A stretch of DNA of 64,000 nt from Hydrangea macrophylla (Eukaryota; Streptophyta; Magnoliopsida; Cornales; Hydrangeaceae), in the NCBI GenBank assembly GCA_033977485.1, contig CM066985.1, forward strand, positions 71,099,045-71,163,044. The letters run 5' to 3'. Shown one piece after another: positions 24,748 through 35,735 of the stretch. A program made the translations under genes and the position numbers. Below the pieces are notes generated by a model that worked only from the letters and a program-made list of their open reading frames with translations, had not been told where the DNA came from and made no database searches. The first letter of the stretch is position 1; the number at the start of each line of letters is the position of its first letter.

Positions 24748-24783
24748 TAAGCCACCGTTGGTCTCTAAAATTACATCCAGTTC

Positions 24784-27700
24784 CTAACGCTCCATCTCCT
24801 TGACCAATTCTTTTTGTTGTGTTAGCTCGTCGGCTAAGTTCCTTGTCGTCTTCCGGCTTAACGCATCGGCTACTACATTTGCCTTTCCCGGATGGTACTC
24901 AATCAATAGATCGTAATCCTTCATCAATTCCAACCATCTTCGCTGTCTCATATTTAAGTCCCGTTGGGTGAAAATATATTTCAAACTCTTATGGTCCGTG
25001 AATATCTCACACTTTTCCCCGTACAAGTAGTGTCTCCAAATTTTCAAAGCATGAATTACTGCGGCTAATTCAAGATCATGGGTCGGATAGTTAACCTCAT
25101 GTGTCTTCAACTGTCTAGAAGCATAAGCAACCACTTTACCACCTTGCATCAATACGCATCCCAACCCTTTATGTGACACATCACTATAGATCACAAATCC
25201 TTCAGTTCCAGATGGTATTGTCAGAATAGGTGCTCTCGTCAGTCGTGCTTTCAATTCTTGAAAACAGTCTTCACATTCCTGACTCCATTTAAACGTAATC
25301 CCTTTTCTCATTAACTTTGTCATAGGCAATGAAATCTTCGAGAAATTTTCAATAAAACGGCGGTAGTATCCCGCTAGTCCTAAGAAACTTCGAATTTCAG
25401 ATACGGAAGTCGGTCTTTGCCAATTAGATACAGCTTCTACCTTGTGAGGATCAACTGATACTCCATTCTTGTCGATCACATGACCAAGAAAAGTAATACT
25501 AGGTAACCAAAATTCACATTTCTTGAATTTCCCAAATAACTGCTTCTCTCGTAATCTCTGAAGTATCAACCTCAAGTGGTTCTCGTGTTCTATCTCACTA
25601 GGTGAATAGATAAGGATATCGTCAATGAATACAATCACAAAGTCGTCCAAATAATCTTTGAATACTCGATTCATACGATACATGAACGCGGCTGGTGCAT
25701 TTGTAACTCCAAATGACATAACTAAGAACTCATAGTGTCCATAACGCGTTCTGAAAGCTGTTTTCTCAACATCTTCGGCCTTCACTTTCAATTGATGATA
25801 ACCCGATCTCAGGTCTATCTTGGAGAATACTTGTGCCCCACGAAGTTGATCAAATAAATCATCAATTTTGGGTAGTGGATACTTGTTCTTGATTGTCAAC
25901 TTGTTCAATTCCCGATAATCAATACACATTCTCATTGAACCATCTTTCTTCTTTACAAACAACACTGGAGCTCCCCACGGTGAAATACTTGGTCGGATGA
26001 AACCCTTAGCAAGTAACTCTTGTAGTTGAATTTTCAGTTCCTTCAGTTTTACTGGTGCCATTCTATACGGTGCTTTTGATACGGGTCTTGAGTCTGGCAT
26101 TACCTCAATAGTGAACTCGACCTCTCTCTCAATAAGAACATCTGGTAGCTCATCAGGAAATACATCTGGATATTCTCGCACTATCGGAATGTCTTCTACT
26201 TTTAATTCGGTCGCCGAGACATCAGTCACTGAACATAGAAATCCCTGACATCCCTTTTTCAATAATTTTCCCGCTCGGATAGCTGAAATCAAATACGGCG
26301 GCGATATAACCCCACTCCCTTGAAAACAAAAGTTCCCATGTACCGGTGATCGAAAATTAACCTCTTTCCGTTCACAGTCTATCGTGGCTTGGTTAAGAGC
26401 TAACCAATCCATCCCCAATATCACATCAAAATGATTCACCACAATCGGTATAAGGTCTACGGTCATCAACTTCTCGCCTAATTTGATTTCACAGTTCTTA
26501 TATATAGTAGACGTCATTATCGATTTACTAAGTGGTACGGCAATAGACAATTCATATACTAACGGTGCCGATTTAACATTCAAATTTTCAACAAAGACAT
26601 GTGATACAAATGAATGTGTAGATCCTGAGTCAACAAGTATGCGTGCTAAGTGTGAACATACAAGCACCATACCTGAGACCACTGTCTCTGAAGCAGTCAT
26701 ATCTCCTGGGGTCATTTGATAAGCTCTTCCTTGACGTTGTTCAGTCCTTTGTCCCCCATCGTTAGTCTGTCTAGGCTTCGACCCATTAGAAGCCATAGAA
26801 CTAGCTCCTTGCTGAGGACGCTTCCTCGGGCATTCCTTGGATTGATGTCCAAATATCCCACAATCGTAGCACTTGCCCCTCATATCAGGTGTAGCACTTG
26901 CACTGTTCATCCCTTGGGTTTTGTTCTGGAAATTTGTCATAAAACATCGACCGGTGTGTGGCCGATTACACAATGGACACAACGGTATGTTACTTGCCGG
27001 CTTCCTGAACCCACTGAAACTAGAGTTAGAGCCTCTTGCAAACGGCCTCTTGAAAGGTCCACCATAGTTCCGGTCATTACCCTCGTGGTTTCTCTTTCCT
27101 TGTTGGCTTTGCTGATTTTGCCTCGATCTCTCCATTCCACTTTCGACTACAAGTGCCGTTTGTTGTACTGCTGCTACAGTTGAATGTTCGTAGGTTTCAA
27201 CCCTCAAGCGGATATTATCCCTCAACCCATCTTCATATTTCCTTGCCCTATCTTCTTCTGTCAACACAGACCCTTTTCCAAACCTCAACAAAGCGTTATA
27301 CCTTGAAGTGTATTCCGTCACAGTCATATCTCCTTGTCGGAGATTATCAAACTCTCTCTTCTTCGCATTAAGAGCAGCCCTTGGAAAGAATTGGCGATTA
27401 AACTCTGCTTTGAATCCCTCCCAAGTTATTAGTGCTCTTTGGTCTAGGACGTTCACCCACCAGTTCTGGGCTTCACCCTTAAGTACATCACTGGCATTCT
27501 CAATTTTCTCCTTATCGGTCATCGGAATCGATCGGAAAATTCTCTCCATATCCATGATCCAATGTTCTGCGAGCGTTGGGTCGGGTGTCCCATGAAATTC
27601 CATCGGTTTCTTCCGGGCAAACTGTTCTGATATTGACCTCATACCCCTATTTTTAGGCGCATGTACTACAACTATCGGTTCTGGCTCCAATAGAGGTGTT

Positions 27701-27813
27701 GGAGGTAATCTGTCCGCTATATTTCGTATCATCTCTCCCATGTTCCCCATCATTTCAGCCATTTCATTCATTCGGCGAGTATGTGGCGATAATTCTCGTT
27801 CTTCGTCACTCAT
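24784..27813 (-). pseudogene. Gag, protease, RT and RNase H of Tekay unit 2
   Basis: 1009 open codons. Retrotrans_gag core about 80-180, Cys/His cluster 279-290, CCHC knuckle 315-328, protease DSG at 395-397, RT palm ([12 protein letters not shown]) and FIDD at 729-732, RNase H D878, E915 and D940. The usually invariant proline of the M-P-F-G box is serine at residue 700, and A-to-V occurs next to the first RNase H aspartate; unit 1 has the common residues at both. It ends at a stop at 24784-24786 inside the RNaseH-integrase linker. Gag and pol are fused in one frame here, showing the normal organisation of the family. Confidence 0.9.
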
Positions 27814-27999
27814 GATTATAGTCCTGTAGTTCTCAATGCATAAACACTATGCATGTACAACAATAACAATAGTATGTATGTAAAACAACATCCATATGCA
27901 TCAAACATCTCTAAGATGCATGAATGTAATTGAAAACATGTGGCAATCCACTCAACACTCCACTCGTCGTCGAACGTTCTCAAAGTTTTGTTACCTCTA

Positions 28000-28011
28000 G
28001 CTCTGATACCA
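28000..28011 (-). other. Primer-binding site, tRNA-iMet type (unit 2)
   Basis: Minus strand TGGTATCAGAGC next to LTR 3, identical to the unit 1 site. Confidence 0.85.
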
Positions 28012-28016
28012 ATAAA

Positions 28017-30099
28017 TGTCACGACCCATCCCACTAAGCGTGGAAATAGGACACGTGGCACGCCACCAAGGATCATCCAAACATCATCTAATAATACGCA
28101 GCGGAAAGAACTTCTATAAAACAACCCTGGTAGTTTAAACTTAGGAAACATTCCTCTCTGAGTTGTAAAATACATTGAAATCAGAGTTATAAAAAGTTTT
28201 GGCCATTGAAAACACATTCAAAAGAAAATAGTTTTGAAAACAGAGTCTCAGTCGACTGCCCCGTCGACTGCACTAGGGTCCAGTCGACTGCTTCGTCGAC
28301 TGTGTTATACAGAATCAAAATTTAACATTATCAAGAGGGGTCCAGTCGACTGCTATAGGGAAACCAGTCGACTGCTTTTCTATTTCAAGAAGCAGTGGCT
28401 AAAATCAACAGTGTTCAGTCGACTGTCCAAAGGGTCCAGTCGACTGCTTCTCTGATATTCACTTACAGTGTCTCAAATACACGAGATCCAGTCGACTGAT
28501 CAGGGGGTCCAGTCGACTGCTCCTCTGCTGGCAGCCCTGTGTTGAAAATTTACAACTCATGCTCCTCAATACAAACAACAATCACAACTACTACTGATTT
28601 CCAACATATAAAACATAATTACAGACGTTCAATTACAAGATTACCAATCCTTACACGAGTTTAGGATTTAAAACAAAAACATATACAAGTGTTTCCCCCC
28701 CCCCCCCGGCGTTCCTCGGCCTTACTCCTCACGCTTCTTCTTGCCCTTTTTCTTTTCACCTGCAATGGAGGAAGTCTCCACTGCTCAGCTATGTGCTGAG
28801 CGTACAATTCTAAACAAATGCATATGGGCAATTCATGTTTTAAATATCTAATTCACATAATTTAGTCTCCGGAGAGAGAGATACGCATTCACCCAGTATA
28901 TCGGCAAGTCTTAAATCTTAAACCGCGATGCCAATGGTTAGCCAAGAATCACTCAACCATTGCATCCATCTGCTCTGGTTGGCCACTTCCCACACCAAGA
29001 AAGTAGTCGTCACTACTGTAAACTCTCAAACATCGAGAGGCGTGCACCGGCGTAAAATTATATCAAACTCCCCTTTGACCCACATAGACATTTAACATAC
29101 TCACATAATCATGTCACCGTGCTTTTCTATACGTACTCGCTAAATTTAACGGGCCTAATTTAACACATAAGTTTGCCTGGATCACAAATCATACAAAATA
29201 TCTAAAACATCCCAAATTGTCTATATTACATGGGTTCGGAATGCATACCTCGAGCTATATCTCTCAAACTTCAGGAGAAGTACAAGAAGACCAAATAAAC
29301 GTTAGATCTCCGATCTTAAACGATTCCTACAAGTATAAACATGTTTTTTTCCCAGATTCTTAAAATTAACTTTTCAGAAAAACTTTGCCAAACGTGGCCT
29401 AAGTAGTATCAAAATGTAGGTCTTACCTCCACGAGTTTGAATCTAGAATTTGGAGGAAAACTGACAGACGAACGGTCGCCGTTTGTCATCGCAAAGCCCG
29501 TGGCAACCAAATCTCTCTTCTCTCTCCTCTCTCTAGATATTTGTGGGTTTGGATGAGATTTCAATCTCATCCTCATCTATATATATATAGGCAACTTTCA
29601 GGGAATTAAGTTTACCTCCCCACAAGTTTCTCAAAATTTCTAATTAAATCCTGAAACGTCGCACACATCCATTTTAGGCCTTTACGAGTGAAAATTAGAA
29701 TTTTCAAAAGTTTTTGACTAAGTCTCGTTTGGGTCCAAAATAACGTCCGAAAACTATATTCAGTGAAATCTCTACACAACCTACCTTTTTAGTTAACGTG
29801 GCACTCACGTTCTCACCACAGTTCTCAAAATGATATAACCATATCAAAATTTACCAGAATTATACTACACAGGTAAATTACTATTCATAAAGTACCAGAT
29901 ATTTTAAATAACATTTAATCACATAAATGTCATATAAATCTTACGAATGCCTCAATGGATATCGAATCTCCGTGTCCTCACTTGACACCCCTAGTTGACC
30001 ATGGTCAACCAATTCCTCAATTATTAATCAACATTAATAATTCTCACAATTCAAATATGCATTTTAAAATGGATGCATTTTTCCGGGACGGGTGTGACA
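28017..30099 (-). repeat. LTR 3 of the tandem Tekay block (2083 bp), 5' LTR of unit 2
   Basis: TG...CA ends. It differs from LTR 1 and 2 in the length of a C run (15 here near 28694-28708, about 7 in the others) and by a missing A near 28138. Palindrome array 28249-28519; TATA-like run 29578-29589. Confidence 0.9.
28249..28519. repeat. Palindrome array CAGTCGACTG in Tekay LTR 3
   Basis: Ten GTCGAC sites, spacing as in the other two LTRs. Confidence 0.88.
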
Positions 30100-30104
30100 T
30101 ATGT
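30100..30104. repeat. Target-site duplication TATGT, right copy
   Basis: Matches 14329-14333. Confidence 0.92.
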
Positions 30105-31690
30105 ATAATTGGGATGGAAGCAGCCTTGACCCTAAAAGTTGAGAGGATCGATGTCTCTGGAGATTCTAACTTAATAATATCACAAGTAAGAGGTGATTTG
30201 AGAATAAAGCATGAAAAGTTGAGACCTTACCATGAATACCTAGAGAGCTTAAAAGTCCATTTTAAAAAGATCTCATTTTATTATCTTGCCCGTGAGGAGA
30301 ACCAACTAGCCAATTCCTAGCAACCCTGGCCTTAATGATCCAAATTCCTATAGGAGTTACCATGATTCCCTTGTCTATTGAAGAAAGAACCCGACCTTCA
30401 TTTGAAACTATCGCAACCATTGAAGAAGGAAAAGAGGTTGAAATACCATGGTATGTGGATGTTTTTTTATTAAAAAGGGAGAATACCCCGAGGGAGCTTC
30501 AGAGAAAGATAAAAAGGCAATTTGGAGGTTTTTCACTCAGTTTGTGATCTACGCGGATAAAATATGGAAAAAGTCATATACCGGGTATAATTTGGAATGT
30601 CTGTATGGGAGAGAGGCTAAAAGGATGATGGAGGAGATGCATGAAGGAGTTTGTGGACCCCATATGAACGGGCACATGTTAGCAAAAAAGATAATTCGAC
30701 AGGGGTATTATTGGATGACTTTGGACAAGGATTGTTGTGAGTATATTAGAAAATGCCATAAGTGTCAAATCCATGCAAATCTGATGCATAACCCTCCTTC
30801 CCAACTCTATAGCATGACCACCCCCTGGCCGTTTTCCGTATGGGGTATTATATCATTAGTGAAGTGGTTCTGAAGGCTTCCAACGGACACCAATACATAA
30901 TTATTGTGATAGATTATTTTACTAATTGGGTAGAAGCAGCATCGTATGTAACTCTGAAAGCCAAAGATGTAGTGAGCTTTATTAAGAAGAACATAATTTA
31001 CAGATATGGGGTCCCGAGTGAATTTATTTCCGATCATGGTAGCCATTTCCAAGGAGAAGTTATCCCACTCTTAGAAAAGTATAGGATCACCCGCCACCAA
31101 TCTTTCCTATGTAAGCTTTAAATGAATGGAGTAGTAGAAGCAGCTAATAAGAATGTAAAGGCGATTCTAGGAAAAATGATGGATACGTATAGGGATTGGC
31201 ATGAAAAACCAACATTTGCATTATAGGGATATCGGACTTCTGCGAGAACTTCAACCGGGGCTACGTCGTATTCGTAAGTCTATGGGAAGGAAGATGTCCT
31301 TCAAGTTGAAGTAGAAATACCCTCTCTTAGAGTTTTGGCAAAATGTGAAGTAACCGAATTTGAATGGCTACAAGGGAGGTATGAGGAGTTGATGCTACTA
31401 GATGAAAAGAGATTGGCAAAAATAAACCACACTCGGGGATATCAGAAAAGGATATCTCGTGCTTTCGACAAAAAAGATTTGCCCAAGGAAGCTTGCTGAG
31501 GGTGACTTGGTCCTTAAAGAGCTTAAAGTGCCTGTTTATGACCCCACAGAAAAATATTCAAACCCAATTGGGTTGGACCATACATCATTAAGACACTCCT
31601 CTCCGAAGGGGCTGCCTATCTTATGGACCTAGATGGCGTTGAATTTAAGCAACCAATCAACCTCGATCTCCTTAAAAAATATTTTGCTTG
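30105..31690 (+). pseudogene. End of the second RNaseH-like domain and integrase of the Tat-like element
   Basis: Coding resumes exactly where 14333 stopped (IIGMEAALTLKVERIDVSGD...), completing the RNaseH-like domain at about 30320. Integrase follows. A zinc-binding HHCC lies in 30448-30873 (HEGVCGPHMNGH ... CHKCQ). The core in 30840-31121 has IDYFTNWVEA and ISDHGSHFQGE, and the glutamate region (NGVVEAANKN) lies just past a stop at 31118-31120. Further stops and frameshifts follow to about 31690, where the recognisable C terminus ends (MDLDGVEFKQP...NLDLLKK). It is a dead copy, older than the insertions it contains. Confidence 0.8.
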
Positions 31691-32398
31691 AAACCTTATC
31701 TTTCAAAAACTTCCAGAGTCGATGAACTACGCTTGACCTGATTCCTGCTAGGGGATACGTAGGCAACCTAATCGGTTCGGTCGTTAAAAATTGCCTACAA
31801 GGTACTTTCTTTCAAGTCTTGGCTAAACTACTATGGACCTGATACCCACTTGGGGATAAGTAGGCGGGACTTGAAGGCCCTCGGTCCAAAAAGAACTAAA
31901 AAAGGTAAAACCCCACATCCTGAGCTTCTTCGTGCCAAACTAGGGGCAAACTTGCATTTACCCGAAACCACATCAAAGCCCCAAAACCAGGGGCAAACTT
32001 CGTTTGCTAATCTGAAGAACCCAGATAATACCCTAAACCCATTTCTAGATCTATTGGCTATCAAAATAAGCATCATGTGGGAACAAATAAAAATTCGTGG
32101 TATAGAATGATTAAAACTCTAAAGCAAGACTCAAAGCAAGGTAATAAAAGCTTTAAAAAAAAGGCATTAAGAGGAAAATTTTCATAACCTAAAAAGATTG
32201 AAAGAGTGTCGACTTTGATTCAACATGACTAGAAAATTTTATAAATACAAGGAAAAGTCTTTGGGAAATAAAAATGCATCACATGATTCAAAATTAAGCG
32301 CAGCAAGAGTAAATAGGATTTGTATAAATTTTAAAAAATAAAGTTCAATTTTGTTGCTTTCCACTATATGTCTGTCTAGCCATGAGACTGTCTCTCAA
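31691..32398. other. Post-integrase region of the Tat-like element, no gene seen
   Basis: It contains repeated phrases such as ACTAGGGGCAAACTT and CCAGGGGCAAACTTC near 31940-32000, similar to the polypurine tract at 41424-41437. Nothing coding is supported. Confidence 0.5.
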
Positions 32399-33046
32399 CT
32401 AAAGTCTGAATCTTGAGAAAATACTCGACAGTAGGAGTAACTGAGGCAGGAGAAAGGGAGCAAATACTCTGTCATGCCAAGCCTCAGAAAGATCCTCATG
32501 GTGGAAGGTTGCAGGGCAGAACTCCTTAAAAAGTCTGAACTGATAGCATTCGGAACGTCCTGATATAGCCCAAATTAACGGACTACCCAACCCGGAACAT
32601 AAAATGTCATAGCATGTAAACCTGGTAGCCAAACCTCAGGGCATCCAGGAAGACGTACTGCGACGAAACAATAAATCCATCGAGGGCAAATCTAATGGAT
32701 GTTCTCATAAATAAGACTCTGAAGCCAGGTAAACCAGCTGTCAGCTGAATGAAATGGGTGATGGACCTCCATGCGGTCATAAGGAAGCTGACTCGGGGGG
32801 AGGGCGGGCGAAGAGACCTAAACACTCCAGAAGCCAAACTTACAGAACATGAGGAGCCCTAGAAAGTAGGGCCGATCCAGTAATACGAGCATGGTCTAAG
32901 CCCAGTAGGGTCTACCTGAGGACTAACATAACTACGCTCCTCATCTCTCAAAGACCACAAACAATGGGGATAAGGATGTCGGCAGAAGACTGGAATAGAA
33001 AGTAGGAGAGCATAGCTATGGAAAGGGCACTACACCTGATAATATG

Positions 33047-33609
33047 ATATCCTCTAGGCCTGGCAAATGGGGCGGGCTTTGGCGGGTTCGGGCCGGGCCG
33101 GGTCCGGGTCCGGGTCCGGGCCGGGGCCTGGATCGGGTTTCCTTGTATTCGGACCGGGTCAATTTATCGTTGGGCCGGCCGGGTTTATGGAAACATGACC
33201 CTTTTTTTTTTTTTTTTTATTTATATTTTTATTTACAATTTTTTTGAATTTTTTTTTAATTAATTTATTTATATTTTTATTTACAATGTAAGAAAACCCA
33301 TATGACTGAAAAACCCCATTCACAGGGGTTTGCCGATTCCAAGTCCTCAACATACGAAGTGGGTTTGTGTCCATTTAATTAAATACTAAGTTAAATAGCA
33401 TCATAGCATCATACCCACTTGAGATTTAAGTGGGCTTGTGTGTTTATATGTCTTTGTGTCACTGACTCACTGTGTTTGTGAGGTATGTGAGTGTATATGT
33501 TATATATATATATATAGAGAGAGAGAGAGCACTTGTTTCCCGGTTGAGATTTTGTTGAAATAAGAAGTGGGTTTGAGACTTTGAGTCCATTTCTTGAATA
33601 TGTGTGTGT

Positions 33610-33677
<68 letters not shown>

Positions 33678-34200
33678 GGGATAGGTATTGCAAGGCTGAA
33701 ACTGAATCGATGAAATTAGGGTTTTTGCCAAATTTGGTTTTGATTGTAATATAACAGAGAGAGAGAGAGTTACTTGTTTCCATGTAGGCTGTGAAGGTTG
33801 ATGATGAGTCATCTTCTTCATCACTGAAATTTTCTCTTTGCAAATCAGGCCTCTGATAGTTTCTCTCTCCAGAATCTATGCATTTGGCAAAGAAAAAATT
33901 GAAGAAAAATGAAAGATCAACCACAGTTTATCTTCGTTTGCTGCTGTGAAGGGGCGCCGTTTGAGAGAGAGAAAGAGAGAGAGCAGCCGTGAATAAAAGA
34001 CTAGAAAGTGGAAGGAAACCCTTCTAATTTTCGTCTAACCCGAACAAAACCCGCAAATTACCCGAGTGTAACCTGTCAAAACAATAGCTTCAAGCTCGAT
34101 TCAGCCCGCGAGAGAAATACGCTAACCCAAAGACGGAAGTTTCGGGCCCAATTGGGCGGGCTAGCCCAATAGGGCTTTGTTTGCCAGGCCTGATATCCTC
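33047..34200. mobile_element. Non-autonomous hAT-type element with 8-bp target duplication ATATCCTC
   Basis: The element proper is 33055-34192 (1138 bp). Terminal inverted repeats are YAGGCCTGGCAAA at the left and its complement at the right; both subterminal regions are rich in GGGC and GCCC. ATATCCTC is present at 33047-33054 and 34193-34200. The 8-bp duplication and this terminus fit hAT. Inside: T runs near 33200-33260, a TATATA/GAGAGA tract (33501-33528) and a (TG)n(AG)n microsatellite at 33601-33674. The minus-strand ORFs here mostly translate microsatellites; no transposase is seen. Confidence 0.85.
33601..33674. repeat. (TG)n(AG)n compound microsatellite
   Basis: About 40 bp of TG repeats followed by about 30 bp of AG repeats inside the hAT element. 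Confidence 0.95.
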
Positions 34201-34681
34201 CATCATTCGGATCTCTGATAGGGGCGTAAATAGAAGAGAGGCGGTCAAAATCAATGTGTCACTCATGAATAAATGAGCTAGCAGTGCTACAAGAAATATA
34301 AAGAAGAGCCGCTAGATCCTGGACGTATTCTTCATGTACCTAGGAGACTATCAGATCAGCAAAAGGGTCAGTATGGAGAATGGTGCTAAACTCCTCGAAA
34401 AGTGGGCAGACCTCCTCCTAGCCAAACTGAAATACATGCAATGAAGGATCCCAACACCTGAGGGTGGCCCGAAGCAAGTCCTCATCCAAAGCCATACGAT
34501 GGAAAGAAAAGAGATCCATCAATCTATGGGACTTGAAGTTGGGCCTGTCGATACTTCAGAGGGTATCCATCCACGGGAAGAGAATGTTAGAGCTGATAGG
34601 TAGGGGCCATGAGAAGTGAAGTAAGAATGAGAATAAGATGTGGGATTAGATAGAAAGGAGAATGAGAAAGCTTGGAAATTC

Positions 34682-34687
34682 TATATA
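34682..34687 (-). promoter_or_regulatory. TATA box candidate for the antisense gene at 34570-32399
   Basis: Minus strand TATATAGAA, about 45 bp downstream of the palindrome array and about 110 bp before the first recognisable coding block. The sequence would also read as a TATA box on the plus strand. Confidence 0.35.
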
Positions 34688-34732
34688 AGCATGAACTATC
34701 TTTAATAAGGAAAAATGGCACTAGCCGGCACT

Positions 34733-34843
34733 CGATGAAAAGCGCGCGGCACTCGCTGAGTGCCAACCGAAACTTGATGAGTGTCGCGCGGCATTCAGTG
34801 AGTGCCGGTCAGCTCCACCAAGTGCCGGTCAGAGTCGAGGCAG
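34733..34843. repeat. Palindrome array GGCACTCRCTGAGTGCC, copy set 1
   Basis: Five degenerate copies in about 110 bp, for example CGGCACTCGCTGAGTGCC and GGCATTCAGTGAGTGCCGG, plus half sites. The same motif recurs at 38902-38975 and inside the Tat-like LTR at 41887-41978. Confidence 0.8.
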
Positions 34844-35399
34844 TTCCTGGATCAGTTTGTAACCTAAATAAGCCCAAAACCTGCATGAGAAAAGGAAAAT
34901 AGGTATAAGCTACAAAATCAAGCATTCAGGCAGCAACTCCCACATCATTCATCAATAAGAGCATGATTAAGAAATATTAACATTCTCATAAAGTAGTTAA
35001 AGTAATCATACATGAGCATAAGGTATCAAAGTCGGCTTATAAGTCGTCATGCACGCATGTCGCATCAATTTTTTTTTAAACCCATGAATAAAAGACAAAA
35101 AGATCTAAATATCTGGTCCACGCAGGGACATCATAAAATAAAAGGGAAGGAATAAAATCATCCTCGTCGGTGGCGAGGATTCTTCCTGGGTGCCTGTAGA
35201 GCTGTTTGACTTCCCCCAGCTCCACCCTCCACCATCTCCGCCATCACCACCCTGGCCACTGCCTCCGGCACCCCCTTGGTAGCCACCTCCTTGGCTCATT
35301 TGGAGCTCCTGCATTTGCCTCCTTAGGGAAATGAGCTCCTTTTCCTATAAAAAGAAGGTCAAATGAAATAAATGAATAAGGAAAATGTGAATGGGATAA

Positions 35400-35735
35400 A
35401 ATTTTTTTGAGTCTTCGGATTCAATTATGTAAAAATATGAAATTCTTTGAGTCCTCGGACTCCACTTTTGTAAACATAAAATTCTTTTTGAGTTCTCAGA
35501 CTCCACTTTTGTAAATATGAAATTCTTTTGAGTCCATGGATTCGATTTTCTGTAAATATGAAATTATTTCTAATCATTGGATTCAATTTTGTGAATGTGA
35601 AATTCGTTTCGAATCCTCAGACTGGACTTTGTGAATATGAAAATATTTTCGAATCCTTGGACTCGACTTTCGTAAAATATGAAATACTTTTGAATCCTTG
35701 AACTCACTTGCGCAAATTTCTTAAAGAAAAAGAGA
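35400..35735. repeat. Tandem repeat with GAGTC-N4-GACTC dyads (intron, about 8 copies)
   Basis: Unit about 40-60 bp: a hairpin-like core such as GAGTCCTCGGACTCC, then an AT-rich spacer ending GTAAATATGAAATTC. Copies diverge but most keep both arms. Confidence 0.8.

Larger units (their letters stand above)
14334..30099 (-). mobile_element. Tandem Tekay/Del chromovirus: LTR-internal-LTR-internal-LTR
   Basis: 15,766 bp bounded by TGTCACGACC at the left and GGGTGTGACA at the right, with one 5-bp duplication TATGT outside. Three near-identical LTRs (14334-16411, 21175-23253, 28017-30099) enclose two internal regions on the minus strand, each with initiator-Met PBS, gag-pol and polypurine tract. 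A single duplication around the whole block means it entered as one event or grew in place by LTR-LTR recombination. Long LTRs, the iMet PBS and the chromodomain-like C terminus of integrase fit Tekay/Del. Confidence 0.92.
32399..34570 (-). pseudogene. Decayed antisense gene in the Tat-like element, DUF7745-like, split by a hAT insertion
   Basis: On the minus strand, 34570 to 34201 translates with a few stops to a recognisable block: a histidine-arginine-methionine turn, LRATLRCWDPSLHVFQFG, then EEVCPLFEEFSTIL. This pattern resembles the N-terminal part of plant DUF7745 proteins, often found near retrotransposons. The gene continues after the hAT element with 32837-32399, where two overlapping frames hold further tryptophan- and phenylalanine-rich stretches. 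A TATA-like site (34682-34687) and a palindrome array (34733-34843) lie just upstream. It is antisense to the element's pol. The family name is from resemblance only, and the reading frame has several stops. Confidence 0.4.

Noticed and set aside
33409..33924. 171-codon minus-strand ORF in the hAT element
   Set aside because: Half of it is Thr-His and Ser-Leu repeats from microsatellites. The first 60 residues might be a captured exon, but I cannot name it.
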